A stretch of 64,000 nucleotides of DNA from Rotaria sp. Silwood1 (taxonomy: Eukaryota; Rotifera; Eurotatoria; Philodinida; Philodinidae), in NCBI GenBank assembly GCA_905250075.1, contig CAJNOP010000022.1, positions 444,612 through 508,611 on the forward strand, read 5' to 3'. The notes beneath the pieces are model-generated. The model did not search any database and was not told the origin of the DNA. It was given only the letters and a program-made list of their open reading frames with translations. Below are positions 30,053 to 42,600 of this stretch, piece after piece; the stretch's first letter is position 1, and each line of letters opens with the position of its first letter. Both the position numbers and the translations under genes were made by a program.

Positions 30053-30145
30053 GTACGGCTGATAAAGACAATGAGAGACAAGGCAATGCAGCTACCCGAT
30101 CATCGCATTCCTAAGTTTCTTCAACAGTGCAAACATTTTTCTTTC

Positions 30146-30151
30146 TTTATT
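30146..30151 (-). terminator. Probable BBS2 polyadenylation signal
   Basis: AATAAA on the minus strand lies about 110 bp beyond the BBS2 stop, between that stop and the right end of the hAT-like element. The BBS2 transcript end and the transposon are therefore nearly adjacent. Confidence 0.4.
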
Positions 30152-30258
30152 TAGTATTTCTATATTATAAAAAGGAAAAACAACATAAAAAGACGCGCTC
30201 TATCATATTGAAATAAATAAAAGAGATTTGAAGTAAATATTCACAACTAACTAATATG

Positions 30259-33200
30259 TTAAACATTGCCAGTTTTGATCGTTTTGATTAATAATTGTGC
30301 ATTATTTGCTTTAATTGCTTCACGACATTGGTTAATAGCAATTGTTTTATATTTTCCAACTAAATAATAATATAGAGGAAAAATTATGTATTTATTTAAA
30401 TTAGAATATATTTACTTCGTAAATTGCCAGCTTTTTGTACTATTTGATTAAGAAATCGTAAATTTTTCATTAATTCTTCATGATTTGTACACCGAATTTT
30501 ATATCCATGAATTAAATCACGATTTAAATTAATTAAATCAATATAATTTTGTTTCATCACAGATCTAAATAATATAATTATTATGATTTTTCTACATCAA
30601 AAATATGATTTTCTATTCATAATTACATATCACCAAGTAAACGTGCATCTTCAGCACGTATTAAAAAGCTTCGAATAATATTTGCATGTTCAGCCATATC
30701 CGATGAAATTCTTTGACGAGCTACTTGATATTCTTCAATCTAAATAAATAAAATAATTGTCTTTTGATTTTTTAATAAACGAAAAACAAAAAGAAACATT
30801 TTTACTTGAGTAAACACTTTTTGAAGCATTTCAAGTTCTTGTGGAAAATCTCCAGTTGTTTGTAAATCTTCAATATTTAAAAATTTACCCATGGATTGAA
30901 CAATATTACCAGCTAATTCCATATCATCGGTTTGAATTGTTACCTTTTATGAGAGTTCAGATAAATAAAAGATTTAAAAAAAAATTAACTAACTTGTCCA
31001 TTCTGTTGCATTTTAATAATTAATTTCGAATCATTTCTAACAGCTAGAAAAGTAACATATAGACTTGCTGCATTCGGTGCATATTCTTGTGCAAGAAGAA
31101 AATCATGATTAATCCAAGCAAGAACCTTTTATTTTTTTAATGAAACACAATAACGTATAGAAAAAAAAATACAAAAAAAATTAACTTACTCGTGGAATAC
31201 GTTCATTGATATAAAATGTAACAAAACCTTTTGGTTCTCGATCAGATGAGTTTTCAATCAGCAGATACATTGAAAAAATAGGCAATGGTCGAGCCAATTC
31301 GAACACATGAAAAAGTGTACTATGACACCCAGAATGCGATTTCATATAAATAAATAGAAATTTATGTTTTACCTCGATTTAAGTCCAACAAAGATTTGAA
31401 TATGTAAATCGATTGGAGCATCTCGAGGTGGAATTATAGGTACAGCAATACTTTCATGAACTTGACTAGCAGCTGGATGGCTAAACTTAGAGAAAATCAG
31501 TTATGTCAGGTAATATCGATTTTATCAAAATTTTGTCAATAGGACTTTCATCAATAAAAGACGAAGATCTATTAAACGTGAGATATACTTACTGTAGAGA
31601 AGATAGAATTTCATGGAAATCAAATATGACTCAGTGTTCGGAGCCCTCGCATGAAGATCATATATTCGAGCTACTCTCATTGTAGATTCGTCTCGTCAGT
31701 TTCAATAAAAACCAACGGTTCGACTTTTATCGAACTTTTAATAATTTCCCTAGTCAATGAATATTTTTTCTATCTTGAAGAGATCGATTCCTCCACAATA
31801 ATAGTCAATAAATACAAGCCACAGTATATTTTTTTAACAACATCCAGGATTTTTCTATAAATGTCATTTTTGAATATTATCATCAAACGAAAGAAACTAG
31901 GCTAGAGACAGGTACTTAGCTGAAGTTAAAGACTGGCTCTTCAGAACTATGCCTCTCTTTTGATACAATTAAAATATATAATATACTATCAAACATAAAT
32001 CCGATGCTTTCAATAAGACTCGCTAACCCTCGAACAGTTAGCAATGATTTGTCCAACATAGAGAATGCCTTGACTTCCACTTAAATTGCTTTTGTATATC
32101 CAAATGGTGAATACTGCTCACCAGAAATTATCCATGACATCGGTGCTACCGCGATAAAGTCAACGGCAACTTCGTTTTTTTAGAGAGATTGAAAAATCAC
32201 ATACATTTGCATTCGATTTGAGTGCCTACAAGTCTAAAAATCAGAACTGTGATCAATATGATGGACTCAATCTAACAGTACTAATTTAGCACAATGATGA
32301 AACAGATTTTCAAAGAGTTTCTCGAGAACCATTGTGATAGCAGCAGATTTTCGGTTTGCTAGCGACAATTGATGAAAGTCTTATTAGTGAAGAGTGGGAT
32401 TCTTATCACATCAATAACTTACACAACAAGACATTCGCCTTTGAATAAACCTTCAGCAAAGATAGTTACTACTCGAATAATTGTATCTGAATGAAAAGAA
32501 TTATTATGAGATACCATAAAGTATAGATTATTATTCTTACGATTTGAAGTTTTCATTCTGACTGCAATATGTGCCTAAGCAAAAAAAAAGAATCTTCAAT
32601 AGTCTTTAATTATATTAATTTACTTACTGGATAATTATTTTGTTTTTTTTCTACAGTTAATATTGTTTGAATTTCTGTATTTGCCTACACAAAAAAAACA
32701 CATACAAAAGATTATTTTGTTGCTTATTTTTGTTTTTGACATTGACGAACTGGAATTTCTGCTTCTGAATCAAATACAATTTGTTTATTTTGTCTGTTTT
32801 TTTCCTGAGATTGTCTTGTTGCTTCTTCAAGATGTTCAAGTTCAAGTAGAATAGCCTAAAATAATTTCAACTATATCATTTTATTATTCTTAACAATTTT
32901 CTTACTTGTTTTTTTTGAGCTAAATCTCGAATTGCTTCTTGTCGGTCTTTATATAGATTAGCAGCAACTGCATTTGAATCTTGCTCAGAAAATTTAAAAG
33001 CACGAACTTCACCTTCATTTGAACAACAAATAAGTAAATTTTCACCTGGTACTCGATAATCAGCCTAATAAAAATATTTATCTATTAAGAATTGATTTAA
33101 TTCATATCTTACTTTAACAATTCCAGCTATTGATGAATTAAGACTTTCTTTAAATATAACCTCACCGTGACGATCACTTCGAATATCAACCTAATGCGAA

Positions 33201-35136
33201 AAAGAAAAAAAAATCTTAGTTTTGTATTAAAAAGAAAATAAATTTACTTTGCCATTACTCCAACCAGTGACTAATTCATCAACACCATCACCATCAACAT
33301 CAAATGCTTGTAGAACAACTGCAATATTTCTTGATTTAATACGCCAACTACGGTTTGATCGTTCATATATTCCAACTGTTCCATTAGCTAATGCATATCC
33401 AAATCTTGTACCAACTAATGAACATATTGATACAATTGTTTCAGTTTCTTGCATTTCAGCAATTAATTGATCTTCACGAAATACTCGTATATCATAATCT
33501 TCTGAACCGACAACAAGCTATTGAAAACAAAATAACAAATTAATTTAAGAGCCGTTTCACATAAGTCGCAACCAACTTTCCATAGAAGCATTTGGCTAGT
33601 GTTTATATATATTATAGTGCCAGACAATAATAAGCTCAAATGGATGAACTGTTTATGAGTTAACCAATACTACCATGTCCACGAAATTTAGGAGGAACGG
33701 ATCTACACGAGTGTCTGATCTACAGAAGTTGGTATTGTATGGTTTTAAACTACACATTGAGTGTAATATAGTTCTTCAAAAATCGGTCTAGGAGATCAAA
33801 GAATAATCTGCGGAGCCTCCAAATGGCTGTTTCATGTGTAACATATTCAAATTGTTCATAAATTAAGAGAAAAGTTTTCGCATATGGAACAATTTCTTAT
33901 CCTGTACAAATCAGCACTTATCCTGGCGAATTAATATAAGATCATGTGCTGATTCATAGACATTTTGGAACTCTTTTTTGATAAAATGACTTCGATTTCT
34001 GTAAACTAGGTTTTTGCTCTAGATCGATCGCTCCCAAAATTGTGATTTTGAGTAGAAGCACGATTTTATGTCAAGTCTCCTGACCGATAGAAGATATCAA
34101 AAAGGCTGAAGTTTTTACTACATGGTAGTATTGATCTAATCATCAGCGGTTCATCTGCTTGAACTTATTTCTTTATGGTGAGCATCTAAACCTTAGATAA
34201 ACTTATATTAATAAATTTCCATTCAAGCAGATTTATTGATAATGAGATATAGCTATCACAAAAAAGTACTTTTTTTTGTCATAGTGACTTCAGAAAAATT
34301 TCAATATCTCGAGAACGAAATAATATTTGTTCAAATGGTTTGTTTAGAAGTTCAATCAAACACCTGTTCTCTATAAGATATATAAAACCTAGCTGAATGG
34401 ACAACCATCAATTGAGCAACTTCTATGAGAATCAGTTGTGGCTTATATGGAATGACTCGTATGTTGAAAACAAAAGAAAGAAACAAAAAAAAAGCATACT
34501 TCATTATAACCATCACTGTTAAAATCAAGTAAAGCAAGTGATGAAACATTATCACCGGTTACTGTCCATAAAACATCTTCACTTTTTTTATTAAAACCAT
34601 GTATTGAACAATTACCACCGACAATAGCTAATTGTTCAGGTAATTCTCCCCAATGCCCAATAGTAATAGCATGTGCACCATCTGGATTCTTAAAAAAAAA
34701 CAAGTTAAATCATTAATATTGAAATTGAACATACAAAGAAAAACTAACTTCTTTAAAGAAAATATCAACATTTCGATCAATATCATAAGCAACAATATTT
34801 GTACTTGTTCCAACAACAAGTAAATCTTTTTTTAATTGTTCATCAAGTTGACCACATGCTAAACTCGTTATTACTTGATTAACATTAAGAAGAGAAATAT
34901 TTCCTTCTAATTGTTGTGCTTGTGGATTAATATCACGTGGTGAATGAATAAAAACCTATGAATAAAATGTTTTTTTGTTTGTCATTTTTAAATCGAAAAA
35001 AAAGCAAAAAATTCTATACTTTATTTCCTGCTGTAGCACCAACAAGACATGATTGTTTTCCATTAAATTTACCAACGGCAACAGTACGTGGAAAAACTTT
35101 ATTATTTAATTGTAATGAAAAAACTGGTACTAACAT
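30259..35136 (-). CDS. BBS2: Bardet-Biedl syndrome 2 protein homolog (BBSome subunit)
   Basis: BBS2 is a core subunit of the BBSome, the coat-like complex that moves membrane proteins into and out of cilia. The translated exons follow the whole family length. The start is [20 protein letters not shown] at 35136. Beta-propeller strands follow: [53 protein letters not shown] and [12 protein letters not shown]. Next are [20 protein letters not shown], a Gln/Glu-rich helix, and the C-terminal platform and helices ([59 protein letters not shown]). The stop is at 30259. About 15 exons with mostly tiny introns; two introns of nearly 1 kb (about 31480-32425 and 33520-34500) stand out. No frame break is seen, so it should be functional. 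It diverges from the BCR-like gene about 1.5 kb upstream. Confidence 0.95.
31480..32425 (-). other. Long BBS2 intron
   Basis: About 0.95 kb lies between exons encoding GECLVV and [18 protein letters not shown]. The motif GACTTTCATCAAT occurs near 31541 and, inverted, near 32363, close to both ends of the intron, which hints at an old insertion. I could not define element ends. Confidence 0.3.
33548..34459. mobile_element. TA-flanked MITE in a BBS2 intron, 912 bp
   Basis: The left end begins AGAGCCGTTTCACATAAG and the right end on the other strand begins CGAGTCATTCCATATAAG. The ends align for about 40 bases, through CAAC to CATAGAAG, with most differences being transitions. TA dinucleotides flank both ends (33546-33547 and 34460-34461). 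It fills almost all of the intron at 33520-34500. No transposase frame is present. Confidence 0.65.
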
Positions 35137-36641
35137 TTAAAAGATTATTTATAGGATTATAAGACTTTTAGATTCTAAATTCAGATATTTTTAAGATTAC
35201 CATGGCAGGTTATTTTACTATGCCTTTTCCTCTATCACAATTTCAAAATAAACGTTCATTTGAGAAGAGTGAGCGAATAGAAAAAAAAGAATGAATCAGA
35301 CAGTTGATTGATTGACAATGAATCACATATATATTTACTCGTAGGTGACTTACAAGTCATAAACTAGACAAATAAAAGAAAATATTCTCGTCAACGTTGT
35401 CCTATATTAATTAGGTAAGTTTTTTTTGTAGCATTGTTTTAAATATTTTCTTTTGCAAATAATTCTTGTGTATTTTTACCTACGATCTGCGAAAAATTTG
35501 CACTAAATTGGCATGTTTATTGTCTAGACATACGAAAATATGAGACGTTTGTCTTTTTCTTTTAAAATTTTTTCTAATCTTTATTTGCTGGTTCTAAATG
35601 ATTAATACATCACATTTTGAGTAATCTGTCATTATTTTTTCTTTGACAAGAAATGTGTTCGATTTTTTTCTTCGATACTGTGTCATTTTTCAATTGAATA
35701 CAGAAATAACAGTCATGACGCCGTCATAGTTATACAATCAAATCTTTATTATATGCATAACAGAACAATTTGATATGCCAAGTAAACGAACGAATGAATG
35801 AATGAACATGATCCGCTTATGGGTGTGTGTTTGTGTACTAAGCAAAAGACAGTATGGGCGGTGAACAGGGAGGAGTAAACGGGAACAATCGCCAATTCTT
35901 TTTTTTTCTCTTTCTTTCATTCTCTTGCGTTTTTTTTTGTTATGTTCACTAACTCGTACATACACACACACCTTGTCTTTACTTGGTCAAATAACAATAG
36001 AGATCGATGATGATCATCAACCATCGGGACATTTGTTCAAATACATAAAAGATCTACTCATCATTAATGTAAAGTAAAAACATCTTTGCAACACAAAAAA
36101 AAAACACCGAAAGAAATGTATCGTCACAAACATCAAATAAAAGTCAATTGTGAGTAATAAAAAAGAATGCCTTTTTTTAGTTGTTTGAGGTTCCACAAAG
36201 ACTAAAAAAGTAATTTATTACGCATATGAGTATTCAATTTTTTTTTGCAGTATTTTTTTTCTTCTGTTGTTTGTCTGTTTAAAGAAACCAAAGATTAATA
36301 CCACATCTTTTCGTTTACTTCTATCAACAGAACACCTGTCAGTGATTCTGCTCTCAAACTCTCATCATTTTCCATGTACATCTTGTTTTCGTATTCTCCT
36401 TAATTGCTATTCTTTTTATTCTGTTCACAAGTTAAATTACACATGTATCAATTGTATGTAAATGATTATAGTTGTTTTTTCGAAGACTCAAATATAAATA
36501 TTTGCTTTCTTATACTATTTCTATGACAAATATGACTCAGTACGTCAACAGAACTAGAAAATAGAAGGAGACTCGTTCGATACAATTAGGTATAGGTAAT
36601 AAAAAATTGGACTATTTTTTTTCTTGTTTCATACAGATTCA
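35137..36641. other. Divergent intergenic region between BBS2 and the BCR-like gene
   Basis: About 1.5 kb between two divergently transcribed genes, presumably with both promoters. AT-rich with T and A tracts. The open frames at 35738-35971 and 36267-36461 look like chance. The acceptor-like sequence TTTCATACAG lies 6 bases before the BCR-like ATG, suggesting a 5'-UTR intron or trans-splicing. Confidence 0.4.
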
Positions 36642-39600
36642 ATGGCAGCTCCACCGAGTGTACCAATACCAGCTAAATCACGTGGTCATACATTATTTGA
36701 TCGTCAAGCACAGTTGCATGCTTACGATTCTGAGAAACCATCAAGTCATCCATCAACCACTAATTTTGACATACCTATACCACAAGTCAAGCCAATCTAT
36801 GCAGCATTATCAGCACCTGTTACAACATCACCTGTCATATGCCCTCCTCCACCTCCACCTCATCATCATCCACATTCACCAGTTCTTTTTCATCGTCGCT
36901 CACCTATATCATCTTCAGAATGTGATTCACATCCAAATAATAATGATAATGTACAATTAATTGGTATTTATCCTCGACTTGAATCAACAATTTCTACAAA
37001 AGAAACTCTATTACCACCAATATCTTCATCAAAAACATCAGAACAATTACTTGAGACTGATTTTCCATTAATTGAAAATTCTACAACACAAGAATCAGAA
37101 CTTTCCGATAATAATTTAGTGCCAAGTAATTCCGTATGTTGTGCTGTGATTGAACAAGCTTTTGATTATTTAAAAACTCATGATGACGATGATGATGATG
37201 ATGATAATGATGATATTCATGAGAAAAATTCAAGACAAAATGAAGATGAACCATCATACGATGCCGATGATTATGATAATGAAGAAAATTCTGATGGAGC
37301 TGATAGTGTAGATACGATCGATCTCGATACAACAACAAGTACTAATCATCAAAATGACAGTAAGTTCTATTATGTATTTTTCTTTCGATTATTATCGTTA
37401 TTAATTCAATTAAATATTCTTATGAATTGATATGTAGTCCGATCTAATCAAATGACGTCGGTTTTTTTAAGTTGATTTTCTCTTCTCTTTTTTTTCTATC
37501 TCGATTATATGAAAAATATAGTTTGCTCGAGGCAATTTAATCATTAAACGAGAAATATTGGCTTTGTTATGTTTTCTTTTCTTTTCTTTTCTTATTTTTT
37601 TCTCTATCGTTCAAATACATATACAATATTAAACACCGCTTAGGTATGTGTGTGTATATAAGCATGCTTAATGATCCCGCGAGCGTGCAACTTCTTCATT
37701 CCTTCTCATTGTTCAACTGTTTGGCTTCTTTTTTGATTTCATCGTACCTATCACACGTTCAGATATTGTCCTCTTCTTTTCTTTCTTTTTTTTTTTAAAC
37801 ATGAAACAAAAATATCAATTTCCTTATTTACAAAAGAAAAAATATTCAAATTATCCTTTAAAATTAATCTAAATTTCCTATATTACATAAACAACAAAAA
37901 AAAAGCAAATAATAGGTAGGTTATATTTTAATAAATCCAGAGCAAAAGTCTTTTTTGTTTTTGAATATATAAACAGAACAGAAAAAATAGGGAATTAATT
38001 ATTCTTTTTATGATTTTAATAGAAAATAAAACAAAATATCAACGTATAAGTTATAAACAAGGTCTTTGCTTAAAGTAGAATTAATTTATCTTTTGTTCTT
38101 CTTTGATTCGTCTTATGTTTATATGAATATAAATAAATATCTAACTTAATCATTTCTTGAATGACACTTTCTTTATAGTCAAGGTCATTTTTTTTTCTTT
38201 GTTTTTCTATTTTGTTTCTGAGAAAATGGATTCAGAGAAATTGAGGAAATGATAGCATCCTTGTCACTCGCTTTTTCTTTTTCATGTCATTTGTTTGGCT
38301 GTTCTAACTAGCTCAATAGCAAGTGATGAAACAATGAGTCCATAGAACAGCAGACATACGAGAAAGAAAAAAGAAAAAATTATCATGATGATAATCGAGA
38401 AAGATAGGCTTAACATAGATAAAGTTCAAAACAATTAGTCGGTAATAATAATGAACCGTTTTAACCTTGTCAATGAAAGTCTACATATTTAGCTTTTCCT
38501 TTTTTTTTTTTTTTATTCTTAAACAATATTTCAAATTAAATAAGTATAGTTCTTATTGTTGTTTTTTTTTAAATATTCTTTTAGGTGGTATTCATACATT
38601 ATCATCAGGAGGAAATATTGAAAAACAACATGATAGTCAAGAAAAATTAACCGATCATCAATCACCAATGGCATCATCATCACGTGGAACAGGTAGTGAA
38701 GATTATGATAGTGATTTTGATAATCAATCACATGAAGATGAGATTGATAATGATGATGAACAAATAACTAATCGGAAACAAGATGAAGATTTAATAGATG
38801 AACAAGAAGAACAACAAAAACAATTGATTGTATAAAATATTCATTTATCTTTATTTTAATTATTTTTCTTATAATTTAGTTACGACAACAAAAAATACTT
38901 TGGGGTATTGGACAAGAATGGTTACGAAAAGAAAAAACTTACATTGAACAATTAGAAAAGATGGATCAACAAGTAAATAAATCTTAACTTAATTATTTAT
39001 TTTCTTGTTCTTCTTTTCTTAGTTATATCATATTAATATTGCAATTAATTTACAAATTTTAATCAGACAATTAGTTTCTCATCATAAAAATGTTTGTAAA
39101 GAAATTGAATTTTTATGTGAACGCGATCATCAATCGTTAAATTTGACTAAACAATTAACACGTGCTATTGAAACATTGGTATGTTCTTTTTTTTTTTTGT
39201 TATTTTTCATTTAAAATTTTCTTAGGTATCTTGAATACTAAGAAATGTTGATTAATGTTTATTTTGCAGATGCAAACACTTCCATTCTATGATGATTATA
39301 TCAAAATAAATCTTGCAACAATAAGAAAAGCATTGGAAAAACGAACAAATAATAATGGAATGTCCAGTGAAGGTTAATTAATAAAAAAAACACTAAAAAA
39401 ATTTTTAGTCTTCTATTTTTATGATAAATAGATCTTTTGTCTATTCCTCCTAAACAATTTCTTCAAATACTTTCACAAGTACAAGTAAATATTCTATTTT
39501 ATTTTTTATTTTTTCGTGTCTGCAAAATATTATTCTAATTAGGATTTACATAAAACAGCTCAATCATTCGAATCGAGTGATCAGGAAAGTTTAATGAAAT

Positions 39601-42600
39601 TGTATAATTATGCACAAAAATGTAAAATATTTGGCGTATGTATTGATTTAAATAATGAATCATTGAAAATTCGATTTATTTTCTTTCTCATCTAGAGTAG
39701 ACAAGATGAAAGTATAAATAAGATTATTTTAAAAAATGAAGATGTTGCTACAATTGGTGCCCGTGGAAATCGTGACCGTTGTCGTCTTATTCTTTATCCA
39801 GATGCAATTGTTTGTTGTTATCTAAAGACAAAGTTACTTGCCAGGTAGATTTATATGATGATAATTAACTAGACTTGATCGGAGATGAACAAATCAAATC
39901 AAATCAAACCTGACTTGATTTGATTTGTAATTTCGTTGCTTGTATCAAATACTTCGGTAAACTATCAAGAATGGATGAATGAAGTTGCCTATGAGTTTGA
40001 TAGAAACGATTATGTCAGTTATATTTTCTACCTTTGGAAACTCTATCAGGTCAAAATTCTTTGAAAGATATTGATTTGCGAGTCTTACTCTAATGCATGA
40101 ACAATGGTGATGAAGTAAAAACTTAAAATTGATCAAGACCAAACTCAGACAAGAAAAACTAATCATTATTCGCAAAAGTGAAAGATGATGTGCTTTTGAC
40201 ACTCACTTCTATTTATTTCACAAAACAAAATTTTAAGCATATTTAAAAAAATGAGTTTCTGCAAGAAAATAACTAGAGTGTTTAGAACGAATAGAAATAA
40301 AATTATGAAAACATTTATTTATTTTTTGATGACACTACCTTTCTTTTTCTTTGATTAGCCCAAAATATGTACTGCTTTGGTTTATTCCAATGATTGATCT
40401 CCATTGGACAACACCACAAAGTCCTTCTAATGATAATACTAATACCGGTGGTAAGTTTTTATTTCGAATGAGAAAGATAATTTTTGTATTAAATAATTTA
40501 GATGAATTAAAATCAACTTTAAAATCATCTTATAAAGAATTAGAAAAAACACCAAAATCACATGTAAGTTAAATCAAAAAGACGGAAAGTCAAATATATA
40601 TTTTTATTTTTATTTTTAAATTCTAGACTGTTGTTTCATCTCGTTTATCAAAAGCTATTCGCAAACAAGAAAATGAATATAATTTAGCTCAATCAAAACT
40701 TCAATTAATGCTTTCCAATTCTCCTTCATCATCATCATCTCGTTCATCAATATCATTTGTCATACTTTTTTCATCTGCTTATCAACTTCAAGATTGGATT
40801 GATTCAATTGATAAAACAAAACAAGAACTTGTTGAACGTAGTTCAACTTTGTTAGATCCTGTAAATACTCATCATCAACGTTTAACTGAATCTTTAATAC
40901 TTAAACGTCTTGATCTTGTTAAACCTAATTTACAAGAATGTAATTCATATGATTCATCATCAATACCAAAACCAAGTAAAACATATTCCGGTACATTACA
41001 TATAATAATACATAGTATCCATGGTTCAGCATTATATAATCCTATACAACAACAACAAAAATTATCAACATTACCATCTACAACACAAAATAATTATCGA
41101 TTTTATGTTGCTGTTGAAATTGATTCATATAATACATTTTATCCATATGCACAAACAGCTAAACAATCAATGCAACAGCAAGAAACAGTAGAATTTAAAG
41201 GCGAAGTATGATATATTAGATTTTGAAAAAGCAATCACAAAAGCCTATAAATATATCATATGATTAATTTTCTTCAATAACTACACGGTCTTATAATTTG
41301 ACTCGATGTATGAGCAGAACGAGTTATCTTTAGTTACACGGTCTAAAAAAAGAAACAATTAGTCCCGAATCTATTCCGGTTTTGCTGAGACCGGAATCAT
41401 ATTGCTCATATCTATTTAGAACACATAAATTGTGATAATATGACATTCGATGCAAGTTTTACACGACCATAAAAAATGTCGCTCCCAAATAAAAAGTATT
41501 AGTCTCGATCGAGATAGAACCGGAAACATCTTGTGCATATCTAACACCGACATATAATCGAGGTTCAAACATCAATTTATTTTCAAGAACTTATGCATCA
41601 CTTGTTCGTATTTCGAAATGAATAAATAAATAAATGCCAAAAAAGTTGAGATCTATTAAAATTTTCATATAATAGAGCACACTCTCGCTATGCAATGTTG
41701 ATCTAATTATTAGTTTCAAGAAGAAAGTCTCACAACTGGGTTAATCGCTTTTGAGCTGATACGATATTCATCTTTAGATTCTAATGAGTTATGAATACCT
41801 TGAAAAGAGTTCGAGTCAACAGCTTATTACTACAGAGATACTGCATTTATACGGTATTTTTTTAATGAAGATCGTGGTCTCCGTCAAGAACATTAGAAAA
41901 ATTGATTGTCAAATTTCGGTTGAAAACTGTGCAGAGGGAGACCTTCACCCGAACAGTTTATTGTGAAAGTTATAGATCTTGAGATTTTCCTCTTATCCTA
42001 AAATAGAAACGTCGTATCTATCAATGTATAATAAGTGATGTTAAAGTCATGGTGTTGACTTAAAAAGTACCGTAAAAATGCAGTATCGACTTAGCAATAA
42101 GCCAATGACCTAAACTCTTTTCATGGTATTCATAGCTTATTAGAATCTACATAATGCACATAGTCTCAGCTCAAAAGCGATTAATCGGGTGTTGAACTTC
42201 TCTTATCAGATTACGTTTCAAGTTTGAGAAGATATACTAATCCTTACGATGTCTCTAGGTTTAAGCCATTGTGTCCATCTTTTCATGTCAATGAGACCGT
42301 TCTCAAGAGCTACACTCTCTTGTGAATATAAAATATAACATCGTCAATGATAAGATGTTTTTATAAGATTAACAGTATTTTATAGCACATTTTTTGACTT
42401 TAATGAAATGAATATACACTTTCGAAATGGAAAAACTGCATGTTACGTTGTTAATCTCTTACAAGATATATATTAAACACTAATATTTGAAAACAAATTA
42501 CTTTAAAATAAGAATTCTGATCATTTAGATTCCGAAGTCATTATAAAAATTATACATAACTCATTCTAATACCTAAAGAGTCTCATTTGACTATGAACAA

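Noticed and set aside
37170-37230. GAT/GAC run as a microsatellite
   Set aside because: It is in frame in the first coding exon of the BCR-like gene and encodes an acidic Asp run.
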